NCBI GenBank assembly: GCA_021397845.1
Contig: CM038039.1
Span: forward strand, 180,766,526 to 180,830,525
Length of the DNA stretch: 64,000 nt
Direction of reading: 5' to 3'
Source of the DNA: Areca catechu
Lineage: Eukaryota; Streptophyta; Magnoliopsida; Arecales; Arecaceae
Of the stretch, positions 11,982-23,099 are shown piece by piece. Under the pieces are notes generated by a model that was given only the letters and a program-made list of their open reading frames with translations, had not been told where the DNA came from and ran no database searches. The position numbers were made by a program, and so were the translations under genes. Position 1 is the first letter of the stretch, and each line of letters opens with the position of its first letter.

Positions 11982-13323
11982 TGTTGACTCTGGTCTTGAT
12001 TTTGATGATTGATAAAATACTTAAGTATATATAAGTACTAATTATGTATTTTAGTGTGTTTATCATATTAAGTACTCATATCAGTTGAAAGAACAAAATA
12101 CTTGTATTTTAGTTGAAGAAGTCCTTCAAATTTATAGAATTTCAAGTTATAAGGACTTTGGAACATAAAAAAGACTTGGAAAGACTTAAAGTTTGATTTT
12201 GGAGAAGTTCGGCAAGTTTCAGCACTATTACACTCAAGTATCGACTCATGAAGATATCAAAGTGTTGACTTAAGGCCTGAGAACAAGAAAAATACAAAAC
12301 TGTGTCAATCCAGAATTTTTGCCTTAAGCTGATCGAAGTGTTGACTCACAGAAATCATGTGTCGACTCATGAAGAACTCAAGTGTCGACTCACCAGATTC
12401 AAGTGTCGACACTTGGTGTAACGGCTAGTTTTTCAGAAATACATAATTGATTCCAACTTGCTTCAAATGGCTAGTTTTTCATCTCCAACGGTCATAAATG
12501 ATCATCTATGGGTTGGAGACCTTTATAAATACCAAAAATCAAATGGAAAAGTAATCCTTTGATGAGATCATTGAATATCCTTCAAGAATTCAAGTGTTAA
12601 GTGGTTTAAGCCTTCAAGGTTCCAAAGATAAGAGAGTTGATCCAAGTCCATAACATCAAGCTTCATTCAAAGACTTCAACAAACTGAAGACAAGCTTCTT
12701 CAACATCATCCAAGGGCTTTAAAGAGATACTTGCTTTATTTTAGAAAGCTTTAGTGTATTCTTTACTTTCATTCTTACATTATTGTATCAAGGTTTTTGG
12801 TGAGCCGTGGAAAATCAAAGAGGTTATTGGTTAGCCTTTGTATAAAACCAACATAGGTTGTTGCCGATCCCGTAAAACCAATGTAGGTTGTTAGTGAGCC
12901 CATAAAACTATTGGAGGTTGTTGGTTAGCCTAAGTTATAAAACCAACAAGGGGTTTTGACTTGTGAGCCCGAAAAAATAAGTTGAGTTTTGATTAATGAG
13001 CTTAGAAAACTAATCGATTGTAATCTTGGTGATTTTAGTGAAATACCCAAAGAGAACTTGGGGAGTGGATGTAGGTGCCTTGGAGTGTACCGAACCACTA
13101 TATATTCTTGTATTTGTGATTGCTCTTATTTATTGTTTATTTACTCTTACATTTACTTTGTTAATTCTGTTGCATATTTTCATTAAGCACACAAACACTT
13201 TGACAAAATATAAGCACTTGATTTGAATTGGCACATACTTATTTTATATCCATTGAAATAGTTTAAATAATTTTTAAAATCCAATTCACCCCCTCTCTTG
13301 GGTTGCATCATCACTGGGCAATA
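11982..13323 (+). repeat. 3' LTR of the SIRE-like element
   Basis: Direct repeat of 7395-8721. Differences from the 5' copy are scattered, many of them C/T or A/G transitions, so the insertion is not recent. The purine tract AAAAAGGGAAAGA immediately upstream is the polypurine primer. The LTR ends ...GGGCAATA before the flank TTTAA. Confidence 0.8.
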
Positions 13324-15342
13324 TTTAAAGTTGGCATTATGTAAGAATTTGTAATTTGGTTTGATCTAATTTAAATGCAACCTAATAAAATTAGGTTAGA
13401 TCCAATTAGAATTTCTGAACCTAATCTAATTAGGACCCTAATAGTTTAATTAAATTCTAATTAAATTAAAAATTAATTGAGCCACTTTCAGGATCAAATC
13501 AAAATCAAAATTTTTTAGTGAATTAGATCATCGTATAACCTAATCGGATGAAACTTAATTGAGTCAAATTCAATTAGACTTTACCTAAATCTCTTTGCTT
13601 AATCAAATTAAGCCAATTAGAAATATAATTGCTAAGTAATCCTCTTATAATTAATTAATAATTAATTACTTATTTATTTATAATACTTGTATTGGGTTAA
13701 TTATCAATCGTATTGATAATTATATCCTTGAACGATTCTTAATCATTAATCAACCATCATGATCACTCAGAAACTTCTATTGTGTGCGACCCCATATATT
13801 CGAACACTAAGCTAGAGTCTAGAACAAGTCACTTCAAACTTTATCATTTTTAGGTGAAGGGAGTAATCAACTCTTCAACCTCAAAGGTTGGACAGATCTT
13901 CTTGCTATCCCGGTATTTATTAGTTCATGAACTTGTTTCTATGCTACTAGCTTCATATTTATAAATATATGGGATCATACATAATAGAAGTTTCTGACTG
14001 ATTATGATAGCTGATTAACTATTTAGAATCGTTCAAAGGTATAATTATCAATACAATTAACAATTAACTTAATACAAATATTTAAAAAATAATTAAGTAA
14101 TTATTAATTAATTATAGGAGGATTAATTAGTAATTAGATTGCTAATTGGTTCAATTTGATTGAACAAAGAGGTTTAAATCAAGTCTAATTGAATTTGATT
14201 CAGATAGGTTTCATCCAATTATGTTATATGATGACCAAATTACTAAGGAATTTTATTCTTGGTTTGATTCAGACTTGGGCTTGATTAATTCTTGATTTGA
14301 TTAAAATTTAATTAAGCTAATTGGGGCTTAATTAGATTAGGCTCAAGTTATTTAAATGGACCAAACTAAATTTGATTTAGATAAGGACCTATTTTGACCA
14401 AGTCAACATTGAAATCCCTTCCTAGCACCACATTTCTTTCTCCCTAGAATTTCTCCATGTTAATTTATGTTTTGCATTAGGATATCCTATGCAAAAATGC
14501 AGTTGTCACCCTCTCCTTTCTCTCAATTAGATTAGGATTAAATTTGCATGAGTTTTGGATTAGTTTTGAATTCAAATAGGAGTTTCAATGGGATTAAAAC
14601 TCTTTGCTTTATCCATGTCGTAAACTAATCCTCTCTTAATCTTCCTACCCTCTCCACACCATTTTAAATGGGAATTTTCTTGGATATCACATATCTTGAG
14701 AAGCTCTTTACCATGAGATCTAGAAGAAAAAACACCGAAAAATTAAGAGAGAAGGGAGGGTTGATGTGAGAACACTTGTGCATGGGTTCATCTTAGCACT
14801 AGGGTTTTAAGGGAAGAAAGAAAAAAAATAAAGAGAGTCTTCCTTATTTTCTTTTGTTCTTCTACTTTTAATCCTCCACATCTCTTCCTTGTGGACTTCT
14901 CGAAGCATCTAAAAAGTTCCAAAGGAGTCGAATCAACCTTCTAGAGACCTTCACATGGAGCTAGCACTCTAGGAAGGCTAATCTATATCAGGACTTCATG
15001 TGGATGATCTATAGAGATTGGATGCATTGTGTGGTTGCAAGGTGATATGAAGAACCTTTTATCATGATTCATCAGTAGCAGAGATTAGTAACCCATGATT
15101 AGGTATGAGATCTGATCTCATGGTTACAGTAGATTTGATCTACAGCATGTATCAACGAGATCGATGCATGCTGATTTTAATTTTTGCATTTAATATCATG
15201 TCTACATCCTTTGATAGGGTTTTTAGATCTGATCTTATACTTATATTTCTGATTAAAAGTAGTTTTAATCTGATTTGCTTCCACTATAAATTTTTTTAAA
15301 AAATAAAATATATGTACGAAATCCTACCCGATTTCTAATATT

Positions 15343-15904
15343 TCCACCGGAGAATGCTAGGAGATCCTTAGGTGCCATTATAGTTCCAATGAAGGATGAT
15401 TTGATGGCAACATTTTTTATTACAACAGAGTTGGCTCTTTGCAAGGCTTCCACAATGTTGTAGAAGTACTTTGGGATATGATTGAGTGACATGATGTAGT
15501 TTATTGCCGATATATGTTCAGTACTCGATTGGCATAAGATCGGCCGAAATTCGAGATGGCTTATAGAAATATAGTCGGGTAATTTTATCCAACCTAGCAT
15601 GAAATTAATCCAGAATTTAATTGGATTAAGGGGGACATTGACTGTCATCTAGATCGAATTTAATCTAAAATCATTACCATGTTACTTGGAATCACTTGAT
15701 CAAGCTAATCAGGATATAATCCACTTGTTTTATGGGTCATCGTTTGGGAAATGCCGGCTTTCAAAATTCTTGATCAGTAATACTCATAAGAGAGTCTTTG
15801 TACACTATTCTCGATGAAGAAAAAAATATACCGTACAACCTGATTGGACCATGTAAGTCCCGTTTTCTAATGTGCATTCAATGCTATGGCTTTACCTTTT
15901 CTTT
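15343..15904. other. Unassigned DNA with one unrecognised open frame
   Basis: A minus-strand frame of up to 127 codons (15265-15648) runs partly into the palindromic LTR, and the remainder is not similar to any family I recognise. There is no intron signal or promoter I can defend. It may be old transposon DNA. 15650-15904 has nothing visible. Confidence 0.35.
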
Positions 15905-16227
15905 AAAAAATTGAATAACAAAAATATCCCTCTTTTTAAAAAAAATTATAATACCCATTGGCTTGCATTATAATATTCTTTGACTTGGATTATAACATCC
16001 ATATATCATAAAGACGAATGATATTTTTATCATTGAAAAAAGTTTAAAAATTTTTAATAATAAAAATACCCCTCATTTTATGATATTCAGTGAACAGGGT
16101 TATGACACCCTATTCACAAAGGAGTGTCATGCGAAGGCATTTTCGTCATTCAAATACGTATGTAATACCTGCAATTTATTTTTATTAAAAAATTTGAATG
16201 ACGAAAATATCCTTCTTTTATGATATA
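15905..16227. repeat. Left arm of an AT-rich inverted-repeat element
   Basis: Words such as ATTATAATACCCATTGGCTTG, ATGATATTTTTATCATTG and GTGAACAGGGTTATGAC recur in reverse complement at 26968-27435. The arm is cut at 16228 by Tat element 1. The unit is non-coding and also has internal subrepeats. A foldback or MITE-like transposon is the simplest reading; terminal ends could not be fixed. Confidence 0.6.
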
Positions 16228-17001
16228 TGTTGCCATATCCTCTCCTGGGCCAGGTCGGTCGGCGGTGCTGGAGCGCGCCTTGTCCGGTCGACCTGTAATA
16301 AAGTTCCCAAAGCACCGGCGGTGTTCTGGTGAGGGACACTCCAATGCTTAAGTCAATCGAAGAGTGAGAGCAACAGAATGGAGGAATAAAAATGGATAGC
16401 ATTTGGAGAGGGAAGAGTGAACTTACTCTCGAGCAGGGTCTTCCGGATACCTTATATAGGCGTGGAACAGTCCAAAAGTTGTTATGGGGCAGGCCGAGAA
16501 AGATTGATTTGCCCCTACTAGGATCTGGAGAGTGGCCACGTGGCACCCTAAGAGGGCAAAGTCGTGGGAGTAGTGGAGCGGCGCTGCTGCGGTGGCAGAA
16601 TTTCGTTGTAATAAAAGGACTTTCTGGAACACTCTAGGATCCTGAAGCGAATCAGCCGGACCCCAGTAGGAGTGGCCGTCATACCTCTACGCCAGTGGTT
16701 CGACTGCCGAAGGAGATAGATGAGCCAGACCCTAGAAGGAGTGGCCATCGGACCTCTGCCCCATTGGGTTGGCTGCCGAAGGAGATAGATGAGCTAGACC
16801 TAGCAGGAGTGGCCATCGGACCTCTGCCCCAGTGGTTCGGCTACCGAAAGAGATAGATGAGCCGGACCCCAGAAGGAGTGGCCGTCGGACCTCTGCCCCA
16901 ATAGGTCGGCTTTGCACGTCCGTCGGCATTCTCAGAGGGGTTGATCCTATCAGACCACCAAAAGAAATCGGCACGATTCAGTGGTGAGCCGAATAGGTAC
17001 A
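16228..17001 (-). repeat. 3' LTR of Tat element 1
   Basis: Begins TGTTGCCATATCC on the plus strand and ends GAATAGGTACA; the matching copy is at 26190. It is followed inwards by GTTGCTCCCTTGCCCTTG, whose minus strand (CAAGGGCAAGGGAGCAAC) is the polypurine tract. It contains the 69-bp tandem repeat at 16634-16910. Confidence 0.85.
16634..16910. repeat. 69-bp tandem repeat inside the LTR, ~4 copies
   Basis: The word GGAGTGGCC recurs at 16669, 16738, 16806 and 16875, i.e. every 69 bp, with GGAGATAGATGAGC and GACCTCTGCCCC between. The same array is present in the other LTR at ~26600-26880. As 69 is divisible by three, it creates long spurious open frames on both strands. Confidence 0.85.
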
Positions 17002-17460
17002 ATAGTTGCTCCCTTGCCCTTGAGCTTCGAGCGATTTTGTGGTCTCGAAGTACGAGGGCAATATTTGGCATAAATGCGTTGGCTCCCCAAATGATGGCGA
17101 ACCTGAACTAGCGTGCAGCAGCCGATTCAATTCTACTCCGAATCTTGGCCCTTGGACAGGTGTTGGCACCACATTGGCGGTAGCAGTAGAGGTAGTTAAT
17201 GCTGGTACGGTGCCATAAAGAATCGTCAGTCCGTAATGCCTGCCCGACACGACCCCGACGTGACGTGGGCCACGTGGCAGGATCCGGACGGTTGGCATGG
17301 AACCTGGAGTGGCATATCCATGGTTGGCAGGGCAGTTATGCGGATCACTATCGGGCACGAACCGGCACGTCCCTTCGGCATCCCCATTCAATCAAGATGT
17401 CGTGTCGAATGCCATGGATCACGGTGCTCGAGGGGCACTGGGAGGCGGCCCCTCAACACC

Positions 17461-17468
17461 TATAAAAG
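17461..17468 (+). promoter_or_regulatory. TATA box for the plus-strand gene inside Tat element 1
   Basis: CCTATAAAAGGAGG is a textbook plant TATA box. It lies ~160 bp upstream of the ATG at 17620 and is followed by a short C/T-rich leader. It faces away from the element's own LTR promoter, so it appears to serve the opposite-strand gene. Confidence 0.7.
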
Positions 17469-17619
17469 GAGGGGAGAACGCCCGGAGGGGGTCTTTTGCT
17501 GCACCCGAGGTTGGAGAGAGAGTGTTTTTTTGTTCTGCTCCTGCCGCCCGTGCCTTAGGAATTCACCCACCAAGTTAGTTTCGCCCCCATCTTCTTCTTC
17601 AACCACCACCTTCCTATGT

Positions 17620-19808
17620 ATGGCCCCTGTTGGTCGGATCCTAATTCGGGGGGATAGGGAGCCCGGTCCCTACGACATCCCCACCACCATGACTCAGGAG
17701 AGGGTAGAGGGTCTTAGGGCCGTATACAATATACCGACCACACTTCACCTCACAGTCCCCAACAAAGAGGGCAGAGTGAACAGTCCGATGAACTTAGGAG
17801 CCTTGCCTCTGTACGAAGACCACATAAAGGCCAGACTCCGATTTCCCCTTCAAAGCTTCTTCATCCAAATTTTTAACCACTATAGGATTACCCCATCTCA
17901 GCTGACCCTGAATAGCATTTGGGTGATCTGCGGCTTTGTTGTCGTATGCCGGGAAGCCGACATCGAGCCTAGGTTGTCCCTGTTCGATAATTTCTTCCTC
18001 TTAAAATAGGACTTCCAAAGCCGAGAGTGGTGGGTATTTGGTTTGCGACCCAATCGGAAGATCTTAGGGGGACTCCCGTCGGCCATCCACGGGTGGAAGT
18101 CCCGATTTTTTTATGTAGATAGCTTGGAGCCATGGAGATTTGAGCCGGCATGGGGGAATCCCCTGCGAGGGCACCCGACAGGAAGAGGGTTCTGAGGGCC
18201 GATGAGATCGATTTTCATAAGCTGATCGACGAAGACCTAAAGTTCATCGGTTTCCTGCTTTTTGAAGATAGCCTATACCGTGCTGGGATCAGCCAGCACC
18301 AAAATTTGGGTAGGATAGAACCTACTCTGGATACAATCTCCCTTCATCTGGATTTATTCTAACTGACTTGTTTGCCGACAGGTGGAAAGATGAGGCCAGA
18401 CCAGTCAATCATCGTAGTGCTGGCCACACAAAGGAGGGCCGGTCAGACGACAAAACTGGCAGCTCCGAAACCCAAGAGAAAATCGACAAAGGAGCTAGCA
18501 CCGGAGAGGCCGAAGAAACAACAGGTGAGGGAGCCACCTGCCATCATCGTTTCCGTTGAATCTGGCACCGGTGGCATATCGTCGCTAGGCCATCAACCCA
18601 TCAAGCCAAAGGAACACCCATTGCCGTCCGTGCACTCAGTCGCCAGGGAAGAAGGGGAGCGGCAACTGATATACTGTGAGGAGATGGCCCCCGCACCATC
18701 ACCCATCGAACTGGCAGAGGAGATCCTCCCTGCGGCCGAGCCAAAGGTCGTCAGGAAGAGGGCCGTCGGGAAGGAAGTCATCGATGTCAGCGATGACACA
18801 TGCCAGCTGGATCACACGATCGAAGATGCAAGGCAGGTCAGGACCTTGTTGGAGAGGGTCGTCACCGGAAATGACTAGAACAAGAGTCGTCGGACGGTCA
18901 ATGAAGCCGCAAGGAGCATCTTCCACCACGTGATGGGGGTAAGTCATCCGGTTTTGAACTCATCCTTATTCTTTCGGTACTAACTGCTTTATTATGGGCA
19001 GCTCCTTCAAGACGCTCTGTTAATGGATGATAGCTTGGGTGAGCTTTTGGATTTGAAAGATCACTCAAGTCTGGAGGTCGAGAGGATTGAGGCGGCGAGG
19101 GATGCTGCTGAAGTGGCGCTGACGGCTGCTAGGTCGGAATTGTCCGTCCTATGCACAGCCGAAGAAGAGCGTTCTACCTTACAGGCCGAGGCAGAGGCTC
19201 AGAAGAATCAGATCGAGGCCCTGCAGAATCAGCGGGATGAACTGAGCACCAAGCTGAGGGACAAAAGGCGCAGGGCGAAGTTCCTAGCCCAAAAACTGGT
19301 CGAAGAGAGGTCTATCTTGTCGGAGTCGGAGAAGCGGTCAAGGAAGCACCATGCCGAGGCCGGAAAGCACAAGGCCGAAGCCGAGAAATACAGGGGGCTA
19401 CTGAAGTCGTCCCAAGAGTTGATGAAGTCGGCTTCCGTAACGATTGTGAGGGAGTACAAGGCCTCGAAATAATTCAGAGTGGAGATGAACGAGGCCGGTT
19501 CCTACTCCTTTGACTTTGGCTATGAAGATTGTCTGGAGAAGGTCCAACGGGCCTTCCCAGAACTTGATCTCTCCTTTCTGCAACTACCTAAGTCGATAGA
19601 GGATGCTGAAGAAGAAGGCTCATCCGAGCAAGGGGGTGAGACACCTGCCGAAGCCGAGGCAAAGGGGGTCGAGCCGAAGACCGTGGTTGAAGCCGAAGCA
19701 GTTGCTGACTTCCAGACTAGCATCCCAGTCATGCAAGAGGTGACCGGAGCAGAAGTCAAAGTCTCGGGGGCTTCGGAAGCTGATGTAACTCCAGTAGGTC
19801 AGACTTGA
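17620..19808 (+). pseudogene. Opposite-strand spliced gene of Tat element 1 (Transposase_28-like, coiled coil)
   Basis: First exon: ATG 17620, with 'LPLYEDHIKARLRFPLQSFF' then 'NSIWVICGFVVVC', the pattern of the plant 'putative gypsy-type transposon' (Transposase_28) family. Second exon from ~18382 (after TTTGCCGACAG) to ~18938 (before GTAAGTC). Third exon from ~19002 (after TATTATGGGCAG) to 19808, a long coiled coil rich in A, E, K and L ending in an acidic tail. The same three-part layout recurs at 43569-45758. In-frame stops at 18007, 18876 and 19470 make this copy defective, although the stops are single-base changes. Function of the family is unknown; it is not a proven transposase. Confidence 0.7.
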
Positions 19809-20332
19809 GTTGTCTGTAAAGGTCTGACCTCCTTTTGTAAACACTTGAGTAATGAAATATATTATATTTTGTCTATGATTGTATGTATTCGTTTGGTTTG
19901 ACCAAATCCCTTTCTCTTTGAAAATGCTTCAAGTATTTCCTTTTGGCAAGTTAGGAACCCAGGTAGCCGAGTGATGCCCCATAGTAGCTAGGCACAAAAT
20001 TGATAGCTTAAGGATGCCGGCATGAGTCCGTTATCCATCAAGTCTAGCTCGGATTTCCCAAAGTCGAAGTAAATGATTCAAACGAACCAGAACCAAGGGA
20101 AACTAATTTCATGCGTAATTTGTTAGCCTATTTAGCTCGAAGAATAATCAGGGCATGCTGGAGCCAGCAGCTTAGGCCGAATTGATACCCATAGGATTTT
20201 TCCTTTGTATGGGTCCGTCAAAACTTCTGAGCAAGGAGGCGTTGAGGTGGCTGACGGACGGTTGCTCAGGTCGGACTCATTTACTTAGAAAATCTTTTTC
20301 GAAGTATCGATTCATCGGCTCGTCTGAACTAG
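19809..20332. other. Non-coding stretch after the opposite-strand gene
   Basis: Immediately downstream of the stop at 19808 the DNA is T-rich with GTAATGAAATATATTATATT (19848 on), a plausible poly(A) signal region for the plus-strand gene. Nothing else is recognisable before the tandem repeat at 20333. Confidence 0.4.
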
Positions 20333-20740
20333 GAGCCTTTGCCAACCGGAGTCAGACTTTCGGAAGTGGGCTATCCTAGAGCCTTTGCCGACCAGAGTCA
20401 GACTTTCAGAAGTGGGCTGCCCTAGAGCCTTTGCCGACCGGAGTCAGACTTTCGAAAGTGGGCTGCCCTAGAGCCTTTACCGACCGGAGTCGGTCTTTCG
20501 GAAGTGGGCTACCCTAGAGCCTTTGCCGACCGGAGTCGGACTTTCGAAAGTGGGCTGCCCTAGAGCCTTTACCAATCAGAGTCAAACTTTCGGAATTGGC
20601 CTGCCCTAGAGCCTTTATTGATCGAAGTCGAACTTTCAAAAGTGGGCTGCCCTAGAGCCTTTGCCGATCGGAGTCGGACTTTTGGAAGTGGGCTGCCCTA
20701 TAGCCTTTGCCGACCAGAGTCGGACTTTCGGAAGTGGGCA
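20333..20740. repeat. 46-bp tandem repeat, ~9 copies
   Basis: The word GAGCCTTTGCCGACC recurs at 20333, 20379, 20425, 20471, 20517, 20563, 20609, 20655 and 20701, exactly 46 bp apart. Copies differ by scattered point changes, mainly in GGAGTC[AG]GACTTTCGGAAGTGGGC. It lies between integrase and the opposite-strand gene. Confidence 0.9.
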
Positions 20741-21112
20741 CTAAAAAGAGCTGAATTTATTGATAATATTTGTCGAGGTTGTCAACATTCCACGGGCATG
20801 TATCTGTCGTCCGTCCAAATGCTCAATTCGGTATGTTCCGGCCTGAATTACTTCAACGACTCGATAAGATCCTTCCCAGTTTGGGAAAAGTTTTCCTTAC
20901 TCGGTCGGTCTTGAAATCTCCGCCCTCCACAACACTAGATCTCCGACTCTAAAAGTTTGTGCTCTGACTCTCGAGTTGTAATACTTTATCATCTTCTGGT
21001 GGTAGGTCACCATCTTCAAGCTTGTTCGAAGTCTAGTTTCTTCAAGTAGGTCCAGGTCAGCCCTTCGCTACTTGGAGTTAGTCGGTTCGGCACAGTGGTC
21101 AATCCATAAGGA

Positions 21113-22098
21113 TTACAGAGAGACCTCCACAAGGATAACAGCTTCGCTTCCGTAAGTAAGGTTGAAAGGAATCTCTCCAGTCACCGACCGGGTGGTTGTC
21201 CGGTATGCCCAAAGCACAGAATAAAGTTCTTCGGCCCATAGTCCCTTGGCATCATTCAACCTTGTCCTCAGCCCGTGTAGGATTGTCCGATTGATAACTT
21301 CGATTTCTCTGTTAGACTGGGATGGCCGACTGAGGTGAGCCGATGAGATATATGGTATTGTTCGCAGAAATCCCAAAATTTTGGGTTATCGAACTACCTT
21401 CCATTATCGGTGATGATCGTTTGCGGGATGCCGAACTGATAAATAATGCTGTTCTAGATAAAGATTTCCATCTTGGCTTCCGTGATTTGTGCCAGCAGTT
21501 CTGCCTCCATCCATTTGGTGAAGTAATCAATCGCAATAATGAGAAACTTCCACTGACCAGATGCCGGAGGAAAAGGTCCAAGGATGTCCATCTCCCACTG
21601 AGCAAAAGGCCATGGGGCGATGATTGGAGTCAGCTGGCTGGCGGGCCTCCTTTGGATATTGGCGTACCTTTGGCATGCATCGCACCTCCGGACGAAGTCC
21701 GAAGCATCCTTCTAGATCGTAGGCCAATAGTATCCTTGTCGGATGATTTTGTAGGCCAGGGACTGTCCCCCAAGGTGATCGCCGTAGATGCCCTCATGGA
21801 CTTCCCTGAGGGCGTAGTCAGCATCGGTCGGCCCCAGGCACTTCAATAGAGGCTGAGAGAATGACCGCTTGTAGAGGATGCTATCGAGGATAACATACTT
21901 AGATGCCGACCAGCGTATGTGCTTGGCTTCGGTTAGATCATTCGGGAGAGTTCCTTGATTAAGAAAAGTGAGGATCAGATCCATCCAAGAAGTCTCCTGG
22001 TCAACTTGTTGGATCTCATTCGGCTCTTCGTGAATGCTAGGGCACTGCAAGTGCTCCACAAAGGTTCGGTCAGAGATATTGGTGCCTACTGTAGCCAA
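21113..22098 (-). pseudogene. Integrase of Tat element 1
   Basis: Read from 22098 leftwards: an N-terminal zinc-binding region with 'HEGIYGDHLGG' and a downstream CDAC-type pair; a catalytic core with ITDNGR; then 'NRTILHGLRTRLNDAKGLWA' and 'LWAYRTTTRSVTGEIPFNL' (21113-21376), the C-terminal part of the core. Frames shift between ~21712, 21605 and 21376, and at least two stops interrupt it. Integrase would insert the cDNA into host DNA; this copy is inactive. Confidence 0.85.
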
Positions 22099-22164
22099 TC
22101 GTGATAGAGCATCCGCCCGAGAATTCTGTAGATGAGGTATGTTGAGGATTTCGAAGAACTTGAG

Positions 22165-23099
22165 TTAAGAGATGAGATTATGTACCTTATTCAAGTACTT
22201 GGCTAGGGTCGAGTCCCTTGTTTCAAACTCGCCCTTCACCTGATTGACCACCAGCTGGGAGTTGGAGAAGACTCTTATTCGGCTGATGCCTAGTTCATTG
22301 GCGATTCGCAGTTCGGCAAGCAGGGCTTCGTACTCCGCCTGATTGTTTGACACCTGAAAGGAAAAGTGAAGAGCATACTCCAAGCTTTCTCCGTCGGGGT
22401 TGGCTAAGATCAGGCCGGCCCCGCAACTTGCAAGGTTGGATGCTCCGTCCACATGTAGCGTCCAAGCGGGTTCGGCCTCGGTGATGGCATCAGCCTCAGG
22501 TACTTCAGCTGTTACAAAGGATGAACATTGTTTCGAAGTACATTCGGCGATGAAATCAGATATTACCTGAGCCTTCAAAGCCAACCGGGACTCGAAGGAG
22601 ACGTCGAACTCTCCAAGTTTGATGGCCCTCTTAGCGAGCCGACCGGAGGTGTCTGGGCTTCGTAGGATTGCTTTGAGTGGTTGGTCGGTGAGCACTGCAA
22701 TTGGATGAGCTTGGAAGTAAGGTCGAAGCCTTTTGGCCGCTACAACCAAAGAATAGACCAGCTTCTGCAACTTCGGATACCTTATTTCGGTGTCATGGAG
22801 GACTTTGCTGATGTAGTAAACTAGTTTCTGGTGGCCATCTTCTCCCACTCAGACGAGTACGAAGCTGACCGCCTCGTCCGATGCCGACAGGTATATATAC
22901 AATGGCTCCCCCTCTATCGGTTTGGCCAGCAATGGAGGTTTCCTCAGATATTCTTTTAAGGCTTCAACAGTTGACCGATATTCTTCGATCCAGGTGAAAT
23001 GATCCGACGGCGCAGGGTCTTGAAGAAAGGGAGGGACTTCTTAGCTGAACGGGATATGAAACGGCTGAGTGAGGCGATTCAGCCAGTAAGCTCTTGCAC
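22165..23099 (-). pseudogene. RNase H and second (archaeal-type) RNase H of Tat element 1
   Basis: From 22848 leftwards: 'YYISKVLHDTEIRYPKLQKL' and 'HPIAVLTDQPLKAILRSPD', the RT-linked RNase H; then, after a linker, 'WTLHVDGASNLASCGAGLIL' and 'VSNNQAEYEALLAELRIA' and 'VFSNSQLVVNQVKGE', the second RNase H. The D of HVDGAS, the E of AEYEAL and the position normally D in 'VFSDSQLV' are catalytic in the family. Here the latter is N, so one catalytic acid is lost. Stops lie near 22849 and 22165. Confidence 0.85.

Larger units (their letters stand above)
7395..13323 (+). mobile_element. Gag-only SIRE-like Copia element with two LTRs
   Basis: A direct repeat starting TGTTGACTCTGGTCTTGAT occurs at 7395 and 11982. 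The 5' copy is followed by a tRNA-Met-type primer-binding site (8724-8736) and the 3' copy is preceded by a purine tract (AAAAAGGGAAAGA, just before 11982). The flanks are TTTAG (7390-7394) and TTTAA (13324-13328), a 4/5 target duplication. Removing the element rejoins the host sequence: TTTAGGGTTGGTGCTAGGTAGG at ~3853 corresponds to TTTAAAGTTGGCATTATGTAAGG-like DNA at 13324. Only gag is recognisable inside; there is no protease, integrase, RT or RNase H, so it is non-autonomous. Confidence 0.85.
6496..15342 (-). repeat. Palindromic 5' LTR (~2.9 kb), split by a younger Copia insertion
   Basis: Without the insertion at 7395-13323 this is ~2.9 kb. Its two halves are inverted copies: 6496-7394 plus 13324-13830 is one arm, 13960-15342 the other, with a ~130-bp centre. 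Both ends read TATTAGAAAT[CT]G.GGTAGG going inwards (probably TGTTAGAAAT originally). The arms can be followed by eye over their whole length at roughly 75%. The primer-binding site at the left edge makes it a 5' LTR. An alternative is two LTRs or two elements placed head to head, or a foldback transposon that merely resembles one. Confidence 0.6.

Noticed and set aside
15265..15648. Minus-strand frame considered as a fragment of a host gene (an Alba-type nucleic-acid-binding domain)
   Set aside because: On inspection the residues do not match that family's conserved positions and the end of the frame is LTR DNA. I keep it only as unrecognised.
20333..20740. Regular array that might suggest CRISPR
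   Set aside because: The 46-bp units are contiguous with no unique spacers, and the window is eukaryotic. It is a minisatellite inside a retrotransposon.
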